In this document: one piece after another, positions 54,252 to 63,145 of the stretch
Layout of the letters: each line of letters opens with the position of its first letter
Numbering within the stretch: the stretch's first letter is position 1
Source: Alphaproteobacteria bacterium
GTDB taxonomy: Bacteria; Pseudomonadota; Alphaproteobacteria; Caulobacterales; Maricaulaceae
Direction: 5' to 3'
Assembly: GCA_016124675.1 (NCBI GenBank)
Contig: WGNG01000002.1
Coordinates: 219,167 to 283,166, forward strand
Length of the DNA: 64,000 nucleotides
The notes under the pieces: model-generated
Database searches by the model: none
Seen by the model: only the letters and a program-made list of their open reading frames with translations
Told to the model about the DNA's origin: nothing
Translations under genes and position numbers: made by a program

Positions 54252-57200
54252 TTACTTTATAACAGTATTGCGACGTTGATTTTCATCTGTTGTGTTTCGC
54301 AACGCTAATGTCCGGCGCGTCTTGGCTAACACTGAGAACCCATTCTCCAATAGCAGCGGGGCCGCCAGCTTGCCCTTGCCCGCATAGCGGCCTTCTTCGT
54401 CCGTCCAGGTATCGTCCAGCACCACGATCCCGCCCTTGACCATCCGGGCAAGGATCGTCTCGGCGCAGTCCTCATGCATTTTCCAGCACGCAGGATCACT
54501 GATCTCCGTCCCCAGATACTTGCGATAACTGGCTTGGCGAGCCTCCGAGTGCTGTCCGTGATCGAAGTCGAATGCGTCGAGATAGACGAACTCCAAGGCA
54601 GCTGGATGCTGGCGCAGATAGGTCTCTCCGGTCTGCGTCACCGCCTGCGCACCCGGATTAATGTATTTCAGGATCTCCTTCGCCTTGGCAGTATTGGCCG
54701 GGTCCATGTCGACGGTGATGAACCTGAGCCCTGTCAGAGCAGCAAAAATGGCGAGTTTCTGGGTGGATGACTGAGACGGCACATTCTCTCTTGTGGTGCC
54801 AATCTCGATCAGGGTCTTGCCCGCCAGCGCGCCAGGCGACGCCCTCTCCTCGTCCGCCAGCAGCGCCATGAGCAATTCATGGCCGTGCTCCACTTCCGCC
54901 TGTTCCTTGAGCGCCTGCACCGCGCTGGCGCCAGTCCATAGCGGCCGCAAAGACCGCAAGGCGCTGGTGACATGCAGCGAGACAGAATGGGCTTGGGCGG
55001 TGGCAAGGCGCCCTTGGATTGATTTGAGTGAGGTCTCCAGCTCGGTATCGGACTGGGCCGACGTCTCGCGAAGGGCTTCAAGCTCCTGCCGAAGCGCCGC
55101 GTCCTGGCTCTTCGCGCTATCAGCAGCAGCGTCGATACGCTGCAGAAGGCTGGCCACCCGTTCTGCTGTCGCCTCGTCGATCTCGGCGCGAAGTCGCTGC
55201 TCCAGCCCCTGGCGGACGGCTTTGAGCTCATCGCGCAGCGCCGCGTCGCCCTGCGCGGCGGCTGTTTGGGCAGCAGCAGCATTGTTCTCTGCGCCCTTGA
55301 GCGCGGCCTGCAAGGCGCTGATGTCCTGGCGCAGAGCGTCGGCGCTATCCCCTGTCGCTGACGTCAGACGCTGCTCCAGCGCATCCAGCTCTGCAGCCAG
55401 GCGCTGCTCGGCCTGCGCCAGGGCGTCGGCCTTGCCAGCCTCGACATCAGCGGCGAGCCGCTGTTCCATTGCCTCACGCAGCGCCGCCATGTCCTCGCGC
55501 AGCTGGGCGTCATCGTCAGCTGCGCCCCGGGCTGACGCCTCGATGCGCTCGGCAAGCTCGCCAACAGACTGCGCCATGGCCTCGTCGATCTCGGCGCGAA
55601 GGCGCTGCTCCAGCCCCTGGCGGACGGCTTTGAGCTCCTCGCGCAGCGCCGCGTCGCCCTCCGCTGCCGCTGTTTGGGCGGAGGCGGCGGTGTTCTCGGC
55701 GCCCTTGAGCGCGGCCTGCAAGGCGCTGATGTCCTGGCGCAGGGCGTCGGCGCTATCCCCTGTCGCTGACGTCAGACGCTGCTCCAGCGCTTCCAGCTCT
55801 GCGGCCAGGCGCTGCTCGGCCTGCGCAAGGGCGTCGGCCCTAAGGGCCTCGACGTCAGCGGCGACCCGCTGTTCCAGCGCCTCGCGCAGCGCCGCCATGT
55901 CCTCGCGCAGCTGGGCGTCATCGTCTGCAGCGCCCCGGGCTGACGCGTCGATACGCTCGGCCAGATCGCCAACAGACTGCGCCATGGCCTCGTCGATCTC
56001 GGCGCGCAGGCGCTGCTCCAGGCCCTGGCGGACGGCTTTGAGCTCCTCACGCAGCGCTGCGTCGCCCTGCGCGGCGGCTGTTTGGGCGGAGGCAGTCTCG
56101 TCTTCGATGCGGCTCAGCGCAGCCTGCAAGGCCGCAATCTGCTCCTTCAGCGCCGTTTCGCGCCGGAGCGCCGCCTTGGCGGCCCGGCCGAAGCTGGCCC
56201 CCGTGCTCGCGGCGCGCGCCTTCATTTTCTGGTCGAGCTCGGCCTGCAGCTGCCCAAGCGCCTCGCGCAGCGCCGCCGCTTCGGCCGAGGCACGTTCGGC
56301 CAGCACGGTCTCAAGCCGGGTGAGCTCGGCCAGCAGCGTCGCATCAACGCTGTCGCGCACCTCCTGACCATTGCGGACGATCTCTTCACGCAAGGCTTTG
56401 GACGTCTCCGCCTGATCGGCCTTGAGGCGGAGCAATTCACTGCGCAGCACGGCTTCGGAATCGGTGCGCGCTGACTGACCGGACCGCACAATCTCCGCCT
56501 TCAGGAGATCGACCACCTGTCCCGTCTCGGCCTCAAGGCGTTTCAGCTCGGCCTGAAGCGAGGCCAGCGTGCCGGCGCGCGCATCCTCGATGGCGCGCGA
56601 CAGGGTTGATTGCAGGGCGCTGACATCCCGCGCCTGGGCCGACTTCAGCGCGGACATTTCCAGCTTGAGCGCTGCGGCATCCTGAATGGAGCCCGCCTTC
56701 AGGCGATCAATTTCCTGTCCCGTCTCGGCCTCAAGGCGTTTCAGCTCGGCCTGCAGCGAGGCTTGCGTACCGGCGCGCGCATCCTCAATGGCGCGCGACA
56801 GGGTTGATTGCAGGGCGCTGACATCGCACGCCTGGGCAGACTTCAGCCCCGAGATTTCCTGCTTAAACTCTGCGGCGTCCTCGCTGCGCGCCGTCTTCAC
56901 GGCTGCGAGCTCGGACCTGAGCGCCGCGCCCTCGCGTCCCTGCGCTGTGCGGATCGAGCCGACGTCCTGCCTCAGTGCCGACTGCGCCACGATAATCTGG
57001 TCAACCCGGCCCTCCCGGCCGGACGCGAGCTCATGGATGAAGGCGATATCTTCGGCGAGGCGCCGGTTTTCAGCCGACAGAGTCTGAATGGCGCGGCGCA
57101 GCCGCCAGGCCATGGCGCCGAGGCCGACCACGGCCAATGCCCCCAGCGCCGCGCCGGCGACGACCATGCGGCCGCCGAAGGGGCCGGGCGTCACCATGGC

Positions 57201-58628
57201 CCACGTCGCGACCCCCAGCGCTCCCAGTCCGGACATCCAGGCGAGCGGATATCCGGCAAGCCGCCACAGGGCGCGCCGTGCCTCCTGGAGTGTGGGGTAC
57301 AGGCCAGGAACAATGCTGCGCAGGGCATCGCCCATGGGCGCATACCATGGCCGGGTCTGCGGCGGTTGGGGCGGGGTGATGTCCGTGGCAGACGATTGGG
57401 ACATGGCAGATGGAGACTGCGGAATCGGCTTCCGCTCCAGACTGGGAGAATCAGCCAGCAATGCCTCGGAAGCGGGGACCGATGCCGTGACGGGTTTGGG
57501 CGCGGGCGCTGCAGGTGAAGAACCGGCGATCGGAGCCGCCGTGGGCTCGGGATGTTTCTGGGGAGGCGCTGCGGAGAGCGCCACCGTCGTGCCGGGTGCG
57601 GCTTGCGGTCGTGGGGAAGACGCAGCGAGACCGACAGGGGGCCTTGCCAACTGATCAGGTGCTGCGACTGAAGCACCCTCACCAGGTCTTACTACTACAG
57701 GAGCAATACGCTGCGATCGCTTCTGGCCGGTCGCAGGATCGCGCAACAATGCCTCGTAATCCACCCGGTCAAAAATTTCCAGCTTGCCGCCGATAGTGGC
57801 GTTGTAAATTCTGCGTCCAACTGCCTCATAGGATACCTTAGCGAGCCGATAATTAATGGCAACGTTTTCAAGTTTAGGGTCTCTCCACGTTTTGCCAACG
57901 CCAAAATATTCTTTATGAAAATGATTGGGATCATCAGTAGTAGATATGATATCATTGCCTTTTCTGATATGTTCTTTCGGAATAACGTAATCGAAATCCA
58001 TTCCTATAAGATACACTTCCGAAAAGCCCATAAAGAATGCGAGTTGCAAATTTATGTAGGTTACCGACTGACCACAATAAAGGCCCTTGAGTGGGTCCGC
58101 CGAGAACCTTGGCACATTATAGTACGGACTGCCATTTTGGTAGAATCCATGGTTCATTCGAAAGAAAAAAACATTGTCCGCTGGCGGATGAAATGTTTTG
58201 TACTCTGTCGGAAAAAATTTGTAAGGGACATCATATGATTGAAATTCTTTATGATTCTCCCTCATAACCATTTCATCTTCAACTACGAAAAACGTCGGCT
58301 TGAATCCGGTATCCCGTGTCTTGTAGAAGAAAGAATTTACTGCAAATACTTTCTCGCCATGCAACAATGAAAGGTCATGTTTGTTGAGTGTGGGGCCGTT
58401 GCCGATAATGAAGCATCTTTGGCCTTTATATTTACTATAGAATTCAATTAACTGCGGGGAAGCCGGGTCGTTGTTGCGAAATTCCCAGTCGGCGTAGCTG
58501 CGCAAATTCGTATTGTCGCGCGGGTATGTCAGCGGATACCCAGTAGTTATCTCAGCGATCCTGAGGTCAATACGCTGACCAAGCGCTTCGACCATTTCCA
58601 GCCTCTTTCTTTGACCAATTTCCATCAT
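54252..58628 (-). CDS. Giant membrane protein: NGPTL (GT42/DUF115-like) domain, coiled coil, methyltransferase-like tail
   Basis: A 1458-residue protein. Residues 65-300 form a domain opening with CFIIGNGPTLNKHDL and containing GFSEVYLIGMDF and DDPNHFHKEYFG, paralogous to residues 315-560 of the 4341-6470 protein. Residues 305-430 are a Pro/Ala/Ser linker, two membrane segments follow (about 463-480, 487-507), then roughly 700 residues of Ala/Glu/Arg-rich coiled coil with internal repeats. Residues about 1255-1440 resemble a class I methyltransferase (KTLIEIGTTRENV, FITVDMDP, IVVLDDTW). The first 930 bases are AT-rich, the remainder GC-rich. Transferase and methylation roles are inferred; the coiled coil suggests a scaffold at the membrane. 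Confidence 0.78.
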   Translation of the reverse strand: MMEIGQRKRLEMVEALGQRIDLRIAEITTGYPLTYPRDNTNLRSYADWEFRNNDPASPQLIEFYSKYKGQRCFIIGNGPTLNKHDLSLLHGEKVFAVNSFFYKTRDTGFKPTFFVVEDEMVMRENHKEFQSYDVPYKFFPTEYKTFHPPADNVFFFRMNHGFYQNGSPYYNVPRFSADPLKGLYCGQSVTYINLQLAFFMGFSEVYLIGMDFDYVIPKEHIRKGNDIISTTDDPNHFHKEYFGVGKTWRDPKLENVAINYRLAKVSYEAVGRRIYNATIGGKLEIFDRVDYEALLRDPATGQKRSQRIAPVVVRPGEGASVAAPDQLARPPVGLAASSPRPQAAPGTTVALSAAPPQKHPEPTAAPIAGSSPAAPAPKPVTASVPASEALLADSPSLERKPIPQSPSAMSQSSATDITPPQPPQTRPWYAPMGDALRSIVPGLYPTLQEARRALWRLAGYPLAWMSGLGALGVATWAMVTPGPFGGRMVVAGAALGALAVVGLGAMAWRLRRAIQTLSAENRRLAEDIAFIHELASGREGRVDQIIVAQSALRQDVGSIRTAQGREGAALRSELAAVKTARSEDAAEFKQEISGLKSAQACDVSALQSTLSRAIEDARAGTQASLQAELKRLEAETGQEIDRLKAGSIQDAAALKLEMSALKSAQARDVSALQSTLSRAIEDARAGTLASLQAELKRLEAETGQVVDLLKAEIVRSGQSARTDSEAVLRSELLRLKADQAETSKALREEIVRNGQEVRDSVDATLLAELTRLETVLAERASAEAAALREALGQLQAELDQKMKARAASTGASFGRAAKAALRRETALKEQIAALQAALSRIEDETASAQTAAAQGDAALREELKAVRQGLEQRLRAEIDEAMAQSVGDLAERIDASARGAADDDAQLREDMAALREALEQRVAADVEALRADALAQAEQRLAAELEALEQRLTSATGDSADALRQDISALQAALKGAENTAASAQTAAAEGDAALREELKAVRQGLEQRLRAEIDEAMAQSVGELAERIEASARGAADDDAQLREDMAALREAMEQRLAADVEAGKADALAQAEQRLAAELDALEQRLTSATGDSADALRQDISALQAALKGAENNAAAAQTAAAQGDAALRDELKAVRQGLEQRLRAEIDEATAERVASLLQRIDAAADSAKSQDAALRQELEALRETSAQSDTELETSLKSIQGRLATAQAHSVSLHVTSALRSLRPLWTGASAVQALKEQAEVEHGHELLMALLADEERASPGALAGKTLIEIGTTRENVPSQSSTQKLAIFAALTGLRFITVDMDPANTAKAKEILKYINPGAQAVTQTGETYLRQHPAALEFVYLDAFDFDHGQHSEARQASYRKYLGTEISDPACWKMHEDCAETILARMVKGGIVVLDDTWTDEEGRYAGKGKLAAPLLLENGFSVLAKTRRTLALRNTTDENQRRNTVIK
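55171..56090. repeat. 408-base tandem repeat inside the coiled-coil gene (two units plus a partial third)
   Basis: The segment encoding GDAALREELKAVRQGLEQRL repeats with an exact period of 408 bases (136 codons): anchors TGTTTGGG fall at 55263, 55671 and 56079. Two full units and about 30 codons of a third are nearly identical, so the array probably grew by recent duplication and can change length by recombination in steps that keep the frame. Confidence 0.9.
56505..56850. repeat. 198-base tandem repeat in the coiled-coil gene (about 1.7 units)
   Basis: The codons for DVSALQSTLSRAIEDARAG through AELKRLEAETGQ recur 66 codons apart; the anchor CCCGTCTCGG lies at 56521 and 56719, exactly 198 bases. 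This is a second, independent expansion in the same coiled coil, also in frame and also a multiple of three bases. Confidence 0.85.
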
Positions 58629-61537
58629 TTTACTCCGGATTTGCTCGGATTAAATTGCGCGGCAAAAAGAGACATCAGGGCCAAGCATTTGCTCTTTGGA
58701 ATATCGTAAAGTGGTGGAAATGGTCCGCAATGCACTGCGCCGACTTTCATCAGCAGCTCTGAGTTGTTTATATTTTCAAGGCTGCCATCAAGAATTTCAC
58801 GCAAATCGGTTTGTATGAAGCGATAATCAGATAAAGATTCTGTTTCTTCAATGAAATGAGGCTCGATCCCACTTAAATGAAGCATGGAGCCGATCATATG
58901 ATCTTCATAAAGGTACTCGGTCGGGTTCATTGATTCGGATTTGCTGTGTATTGTGTCGGCAGCCCCTCTGGCAAGCGCATACATTCCCCCACAGCACCAG
59001 TTTGCGGGGCCGCCTTCGAAATTGAATGGCTTGCCAAAGTATGGCGATCGATCCGAAACCTTGCCGATATGCCAGGTGGGGCTGGGCTTGGCACCCCGCT
59101 TTGATGGGATCATTTTTCCGAAATAGGGACTTTCAAACGATTCAATGAGACGGGATAACAGGCTGAAGTTCGCGATGACATCATCATCTATTTTGATCAG
59201 ATGCCGAAACTTGAAGTGCTCAACGCATAGCGTGATCGCCTTCAGCACCTTCTCCGGCAAGTCTTCATAAGAGTCACCCGCTGTGATGTACATCGTTCGT
59301 AACAATGGATCGTACCAGTTACGGCTGGCACCCCCAACAATAAACACAAACCCGTCTTCATCAGGCAGCGCCGAGTTATAGTACTGAAATAGCGCTTCTT
59401 GCCGCTCTGTGTAAGCTGCACACGAAATCACCATGTACAGATTCCGTACGAAGTTTCGGCTCTGAGAAATCAGCTTTAATGGTCTTGATTTGTATCGCCG
59501 TGGCGCAAAACTTGGCCCCAGCGCAAGCGACGTTGCGCCGGGCGCGTCAGATGGTGAAAACGAAGCGCTCCAAAGCACTTCCTGTTCGCCCCATGCTTCC
59601 TGACGGAGCGCGTCGGCATCACCCTCTTGTCTCAAGCGATACCGAGAACGGTTTACTTGATGACTTTCATACCCGTCACGAGACGTATGAGAGAGATGAA
59701 GCACTACGCATTCAGGCACAATGGATGCTGTGTCAGCAACACGAAGCCCGCAAAGGCGCACCAGCTTCAGCTCGAGATCGCGATCTTCCCATCCATGGCC
59801 GGTATATCCCTCATCAAAACCGCGCACCTGATCAAGTGCGGTTCGGGGCGCCATCCACATGTAAGAGTAGGGACTTGAGGCTGAATATATCACCTCCCCT
59901 TTCTTATGTGCTTCGGTTTCAATGAGGTTGTTTGCAATGATACTGCGCCGCCAATCACATTGTGTGAGATACGTTTCAAGTGCCTTGAGATATCCCTCAT
60001 GAAATATAAAGTCAGAATCAACGAGAGCGATAATATTTGCATGACTGTTTCTGATGCCGACATTCAGGATGCCCGACCGTGTCCAAGCGATTCCGGTGTT
60101 CAGAACAATATGGTTAAGCGGAAGCGTTATATTCGTTTGATTTGGGTCAAAAACATCTTCTGAGACATCTTCAACGACCGTGACAATTGGTTTGATATAA
60201 TTGCCCCCCGTCGAGCGATAGGCGTCAAAAGAGTGCATCAGCGAATTCACCGAAATAGCAGTCCTGCACCGTCGATTTTTGATGCAGTAAATAAATTCGA
60301 CATCGAGGGAGCAGTCTGAGGCTTCATTGCTATGTGCCCTGTAGCTGTATCCAGAGAAATAATTGTATGGAAATGAATCAACTTTACCAACTGTTAGAAA
60401 CCTGTATTCACTATGCCATCGCTTCTGGTAGCTCGCATAGGCGTTATTTATGTATGATTTTGCGTATATATGAGATCCATACAAATTCTGTACGAGTGCA
60501 TTAATCGAAATATCATCCAGCACGTTTTTATTGCATGATGCAATGTTTGAGATCGTTTCGTCGCAGAACATAAAGGACGCTATATTCAAGTAGCCAAAGT
60601 CTGCGTGAGCGCCAGGAATTCCCGCTTCGACTGTTCTCGAAACAGTCTTTCTTTTGTTATAAAAGTCAGAACATTGATCAAAAGCACCAATAGCTGATTT
60701 AAATTTTTCCAGCGCGCTGTAGTCATTCGCGCGATTAACGCTGATTTTCGAGGCTGTGCGAGCCTTGCGGCCTGGGTTCATGGCAATGGACAGCCGCTCA
60801 ATCAGGACATCATAAATCCAAGTATGGCCAGCCTGGGTCAGATGGAGATTGTCGCAGGTGAGCTCGGTGATCGCGCGCTCGTCCCATGCCAACAAATCGA
60901 TGACCCTCTCGGGGCCAAGCAGGTCGCGAAATACCTCGGAATAGGTTTCGGTCAGCGCGATATTGGCGGGCCTGCCACGGGCGAAGTCCCCCTCCCATCC
61001 CACGACAAACCGGTTTGAATTGATGAATATCAGATTTTGGATCTCTTTAAGCCTCGGGGCTAGATGCTGGCGCGCCATATCGAGGCTATACATGTTGACT
61101 GTGGGTTGCCCTTCATATTCCACACCCAAATCGCTGGACAGATAGCTAATGATCTCGCCCTCTCCGAAGACGGCATCGAATATCGCCTTTTTGTTGTTAA
61201 CAACTTTCTTTGAATAATCCCTCGTATTCAGGCCCTCATTGCCCAAATTGTTAGGCGAATTGTTATCATAAAGGTCATTGATCGCACTGTTTTGTGGCCG
61301 CGGTGACCATTCGACAATCCCGGTGTACAGAATGATATGGTCCCAATGTGAGGGATCGCGATCCTTCATGAATTCAAGAAAGTCCAGGGTCGTTGTCCAT
61401 TTCATTGGACAAAGCGCCAGCTCCACATCGAGATCGGGGCGTTGCGCCAGCCGCTCTGCAAAGACCGGGAATGGCTTAACACCTCGTGGCGTATGCTGGC
61501 CTCGGCTGTCTGTATAGATCAGGACTTTTTTCGTCAT
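58625..61537 (-). CDS. Three-domain glycan enzyme: SGNH hydrolase-like, GT2, GT31-like
   Basis: A 970-residue protein. Residues 1-250 look like an SGNH/GDSL hydrolase (IYTDSRGQ as block I, CDNLHLTQAGH as block V with Asp-x-x-His). Residues about 410-640 are a GT2 domain with metal motif VDSDF and galactosyltransferase-like GWEDRDLELKL. Residues about 700-900 resemble GT31 beta-1,3-galactosyltransferases: DLPEKVLKAI, IKIDDDVI, GGPANWCCGGMYALA and YEDHMIGSMLHLSGI. ATG 61537 follows AGGA. The stop overlaps the start of the 1458-residue gene (ATGA). AT-rich composition suggests acquisition. It probably assembles and modifies one glycan. Confidence 0.8.
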   Translation of the reverse strand: MTKKVLIYTDSRGQHTPRGVKPFPVFAERLAQRPDLDVELALCPMKWTTTLDFLEFMKDRDPSHWDHIILYTGIVEWSPRPQNSAINDLYDNNSPNNLGNEGLNTRDYSKKVVNNKKAIFDAVFGEGEIISYLSSDLGVEYEGQPTVNMYSLDMARQHLAPRLKEIQNLIFINSNRFVVGWEGDFARGRPANIALTETYSEVFRDLLGPERVIDLLAWDERAITELTCDNLHLTQAGHTWIYDVLIERLSIAMNPGRKARTASKISVNRANDYSALEKFKSAIGAFDQCSDFYNKRKTVSRTVEAGIPGAHADFGYLNIASFMFCDETISNIASCNKNVLDDISINALVQNLYGSHIYAKSYINNAYASYQKRWHSEYRFLTVGKVDSFPYNYFSGYSYRAHSNEASDCSLDVEFIYCIKNRRCRTAISVNSLMHSFDAYRSTGGNYIKPIVTVVEDVSEDVFDPNQTNITLPLNHIVLNTGIAWTRSGILNVGIRNSHANIIALVDSDFIFHEGYLKALETYLTQCDWRRSIIANNLIETEAHKKGEVIYSASSPYSYMWMAPRTALDQVRGFDEGYTGHGWEDRDLELKLVRLCGLRVADTASIVPECVVLHLSHTSRDGYESHQVNRSRYRLRQEGDADALRQEAWGEQEVLWSASFSPSDAPGATSLALGPSFAPRRYKSRPLKLISQSRNFVRNLYMVISCAAYTERQEALFQYYNSALPDEDGFVFIVGGASRNWYDPLLRTMYITAGDSYEDLPEKVLKAITLCVEHFKFRHLIKIDDDVIANFSLLSRLIESFESPYFGKMIPSKRGAKPSPTWHIGKVSDRSPYFGKPFNFEGGPANWCCGGMYALARGAADTIHSKSESMNPTEYLYEDHMIGSMLHLSGIEPHFIEETESLSDYRFIQTDLREILDGSLENINNSELLMKVGAVHCGPFPPLYDIPKSKCLALMSLFAAQFNPSKSGVK

Positions 61538-61783
61538 TTTCCTCAAACCACTTTAAACACGTACGGTTTGAACGATTGGATTCAAACGTAACATCCGCTT
61601 ACAAATGCTGTTCGATTTCCAGATCGCGCCCTTCGGCGGCGCACTCGTGAGAGTCGAGTGGCCTAGGCCCAGTCACCGACCAAGTTCATTGTACAATTGT
61701 TTTGACATGTCTTGATTCTCGTTATGGATGCCTGTGCGCCCCTTGGTGCACGCAGCCTTAATCGCTCCCTCAGCCCCGCTCCC
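61538..61783. other. AT-rich intergenic region upstream of the 970-residue gene
   Basis: This 246-base gap must hold the promoter of the minus-strand glycan genes and any terminator of galE. It contains two inverted-repeat elements, CACTCG-TGAGAGT-CGAGTG and the palindrome GGCCTAGGCC, and the palindrome TTGTACAA. I see no convincing -35/-10 pair and no tRNA-like repeat. Confidence 0.5.
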
Positions 61784-61797
61784 TCAGCCCCGCTCCC
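61763..61797. repeat. 14-base tandem repeat across the galE stop codon
   Basis: CGCTCCCTCAGCCC occurs at 61763-61776 and again at 61777-61790, with a decayed third start at 61791. The galE stop (TCA on the plus strand, 61784-61786) lies inside the second copy, so slippage by one unit would change the protein C-terminus. Confidence 0.75.
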
Positions 61798-62767
61798 GCA
61801 GCGCTCGCTCCCACTCCCAAGCCGACGCCACGATCCCCATCAGGTCGTCATGCTCCGGCGTCCAGCCGAGCTCGGATTTCAGCCTGTCAGCGCCCGCAAC
61901 AATCGCGGCCGGGTCGCCGGGCCGGCGCCCCGTCTCGCGCACTTCGAAATCGACGCCGGAGACGGCTTTGACCGTGTCGATCACCTCGCGCACGCTGACG
62001 CCGCGGCCATAGCCGCAATTGAGGGTGAGGCTTTCGCCCCCGCCGCGCAGATGGTGCAGGACCACGCTGTGCGCGTTCACCAGGTCGGTGACGTGGATGT
62101 AATCGCGCACGCAGGTGCCGTCGCGGGTGGGATAGTCGGTGCCGTACAGGTCCAGCCGCTCGCGCAGCCCCAATGCCGCCTGGCAGGCCGCCTTGATGAG
62201 GTGGGTGGCGTTGGCGGTCGACTGGCCGGCGCGGCCTTTGGGATCGGCGCCGGCGACGTTGAAATAGCGCAGCACGCCGAATGTGAGATCGCTGGCGGCG
62301 GCCAGATCGGCCAGCATCCATTCGGTCATCAGCTTGGAGCGGCCATAGGGCGAGAGCGGGGCCAGGGGCGCGTCCTCACGCACCGGTTCGTCGCCAGCCA
62401 TGCCATACACGGCAGCGGTGGAGGAGAAGATGAAGCGCCCGACCCCGCCCGCGTGGGCCGCCTCGATCAGATTGCGCGAGGCGGCGGTGTTGTTGGCGTA
62501 ATAGCTGAGCGGATCGGCGACGGAGTCCGGCACCACGACGGATCCGGCGAAATGGATGATGTCGGTGATGGCGTGGTTGGCGGTCAGCCTGGACACCAGC
62601 GCCATGTCGCCGGCATCGCCCTCGACGAAGTGTGCGCGCGCATCCACCGCGGCGGCAAACCCGGTGACCAGATTGTCCAGCACCACGACCGTCTCGCCCG
62701 CATCCAGCAAGGCCAGCGTCATGTGCGCGCCGATATAGCCCGCCCCACCGGTGACCAGAACCGTCAT
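61784..62767 (-). CDS. galE: UDP-glucose 4-epimerase
   Basis: A 327-residue extended SDR that interconverts UDP-glucose and UDP-galactose (or the N-acetyl forms). The opening VLVTGGAGYIGAHM, the Ser in FSSTAAVYG and the catalytic SPYGRSK (YxxxK) are intact, with YFNVAGAD following. ATG 62767 starts the Rossmann motif. Its place next to GT2/GT31 galactosyltransferase-like domains suggests it supplies UDP-Gal to them. Confidence 0.95.
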   Translation of the reverse strand: MTVLVTGGAGYIGAHMTLALLDAGETVVVLDNLVTGFAAAVDARAHFVEGDAGDMALVSRLTANHAITDIIHFAGSVVVPDSVADPLSYYANNTAASRNLIEAAHAGGVGRFIFSSTAAVYGMAGDEPVREDAPLAPLSPYGRSKLMTEWMLADLAAASDLTFGVLRYFNVAGADPKGRAGQSTANATHLIKAACQAALGLRERLDLYGTDYPTRDGTCVRDYIHVTDLVNAHSVVLHHLRGGGESLTLNCGYGRGVSVREVIDTVKAVSGVDFEVRETGRRPGDPAAIVAGADRLKSELGWTPEHDDLMGIVASAWEWERALRERG

Positions 62768-62842
62768 GCCGTGTGCTCCGCGTGCATCGGGCAGGGCGCG
62801 GGCTTGGCCTCGCGCCGCGGGCTCCATCGGCGGCGTGGCGCG

Positions 62843-63085
62843 TCAGGCGATGTCATTGCCGCCTCCCGAAGCGGTGCGCGCCGCCTTGCGCGCCTGCAAG
62901 GATACGACGCGCCCATCATCCGAGACGGCGGCCCCTGCCGATTCGGCGCGATCAATGTATTGCCGGACCGCCTGAAGCAGTATCCAGGCAAAGCTCTCCC
63001 CCTGTTGGTCCGCAATGTCGGTGAGGGCCATATGGTCTTGTGTTGACATGGTGACCGTGACGATGACGCCGTCCTCATAGAGCAT
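62843..63085 (-). CDS. Small ribbon-helix-helix-like protein
   Basis: An 80-residue protein. The pattern VIVTVTMSTQDHMALTDIAD followed by GESFAWILLQAVRQYIDRA fits a CopG-type ribbon-helix-helix (strand, then two helices), with a polar tail. It may be an operator-binding regulator or an antitoxin, but no toxin adjoins it. It lies 75 bases upstream of galE on the same strand. Confidence 0.55.
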   Translation of the reverse strand: MLYEDGVIVTVTMSTQDHMALTDIADQQGESFAWILLQAVRQYIDRAESAGAAVSDDGRVVSLQARKAARTASGGGNDIA

Positions 63086-63145
63086 TTGAAGACGGCTCCC
63101 CCGGGCGGATGACTGGGCCTGGATGGCATGGGCTGAAACAGCAGG

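Noticed and set aside
54793..56367. 524-codon open frame antisense to the coiled-coil repeats
   Set aside because: Its Ser/Ala/Arg-only composition mirrors the repetitive coiled coil of the real gene; the repeats keep it open.
61538..61783. Possible attachment site matching the tRNA-Leu 3' end
   Set aside because: I looked for a copy of the T-arm and acceptor sequence near the far end of the glycan region and found only short fragments such as GAGTCGAGT, so no direct repeat supports site-specific integration.
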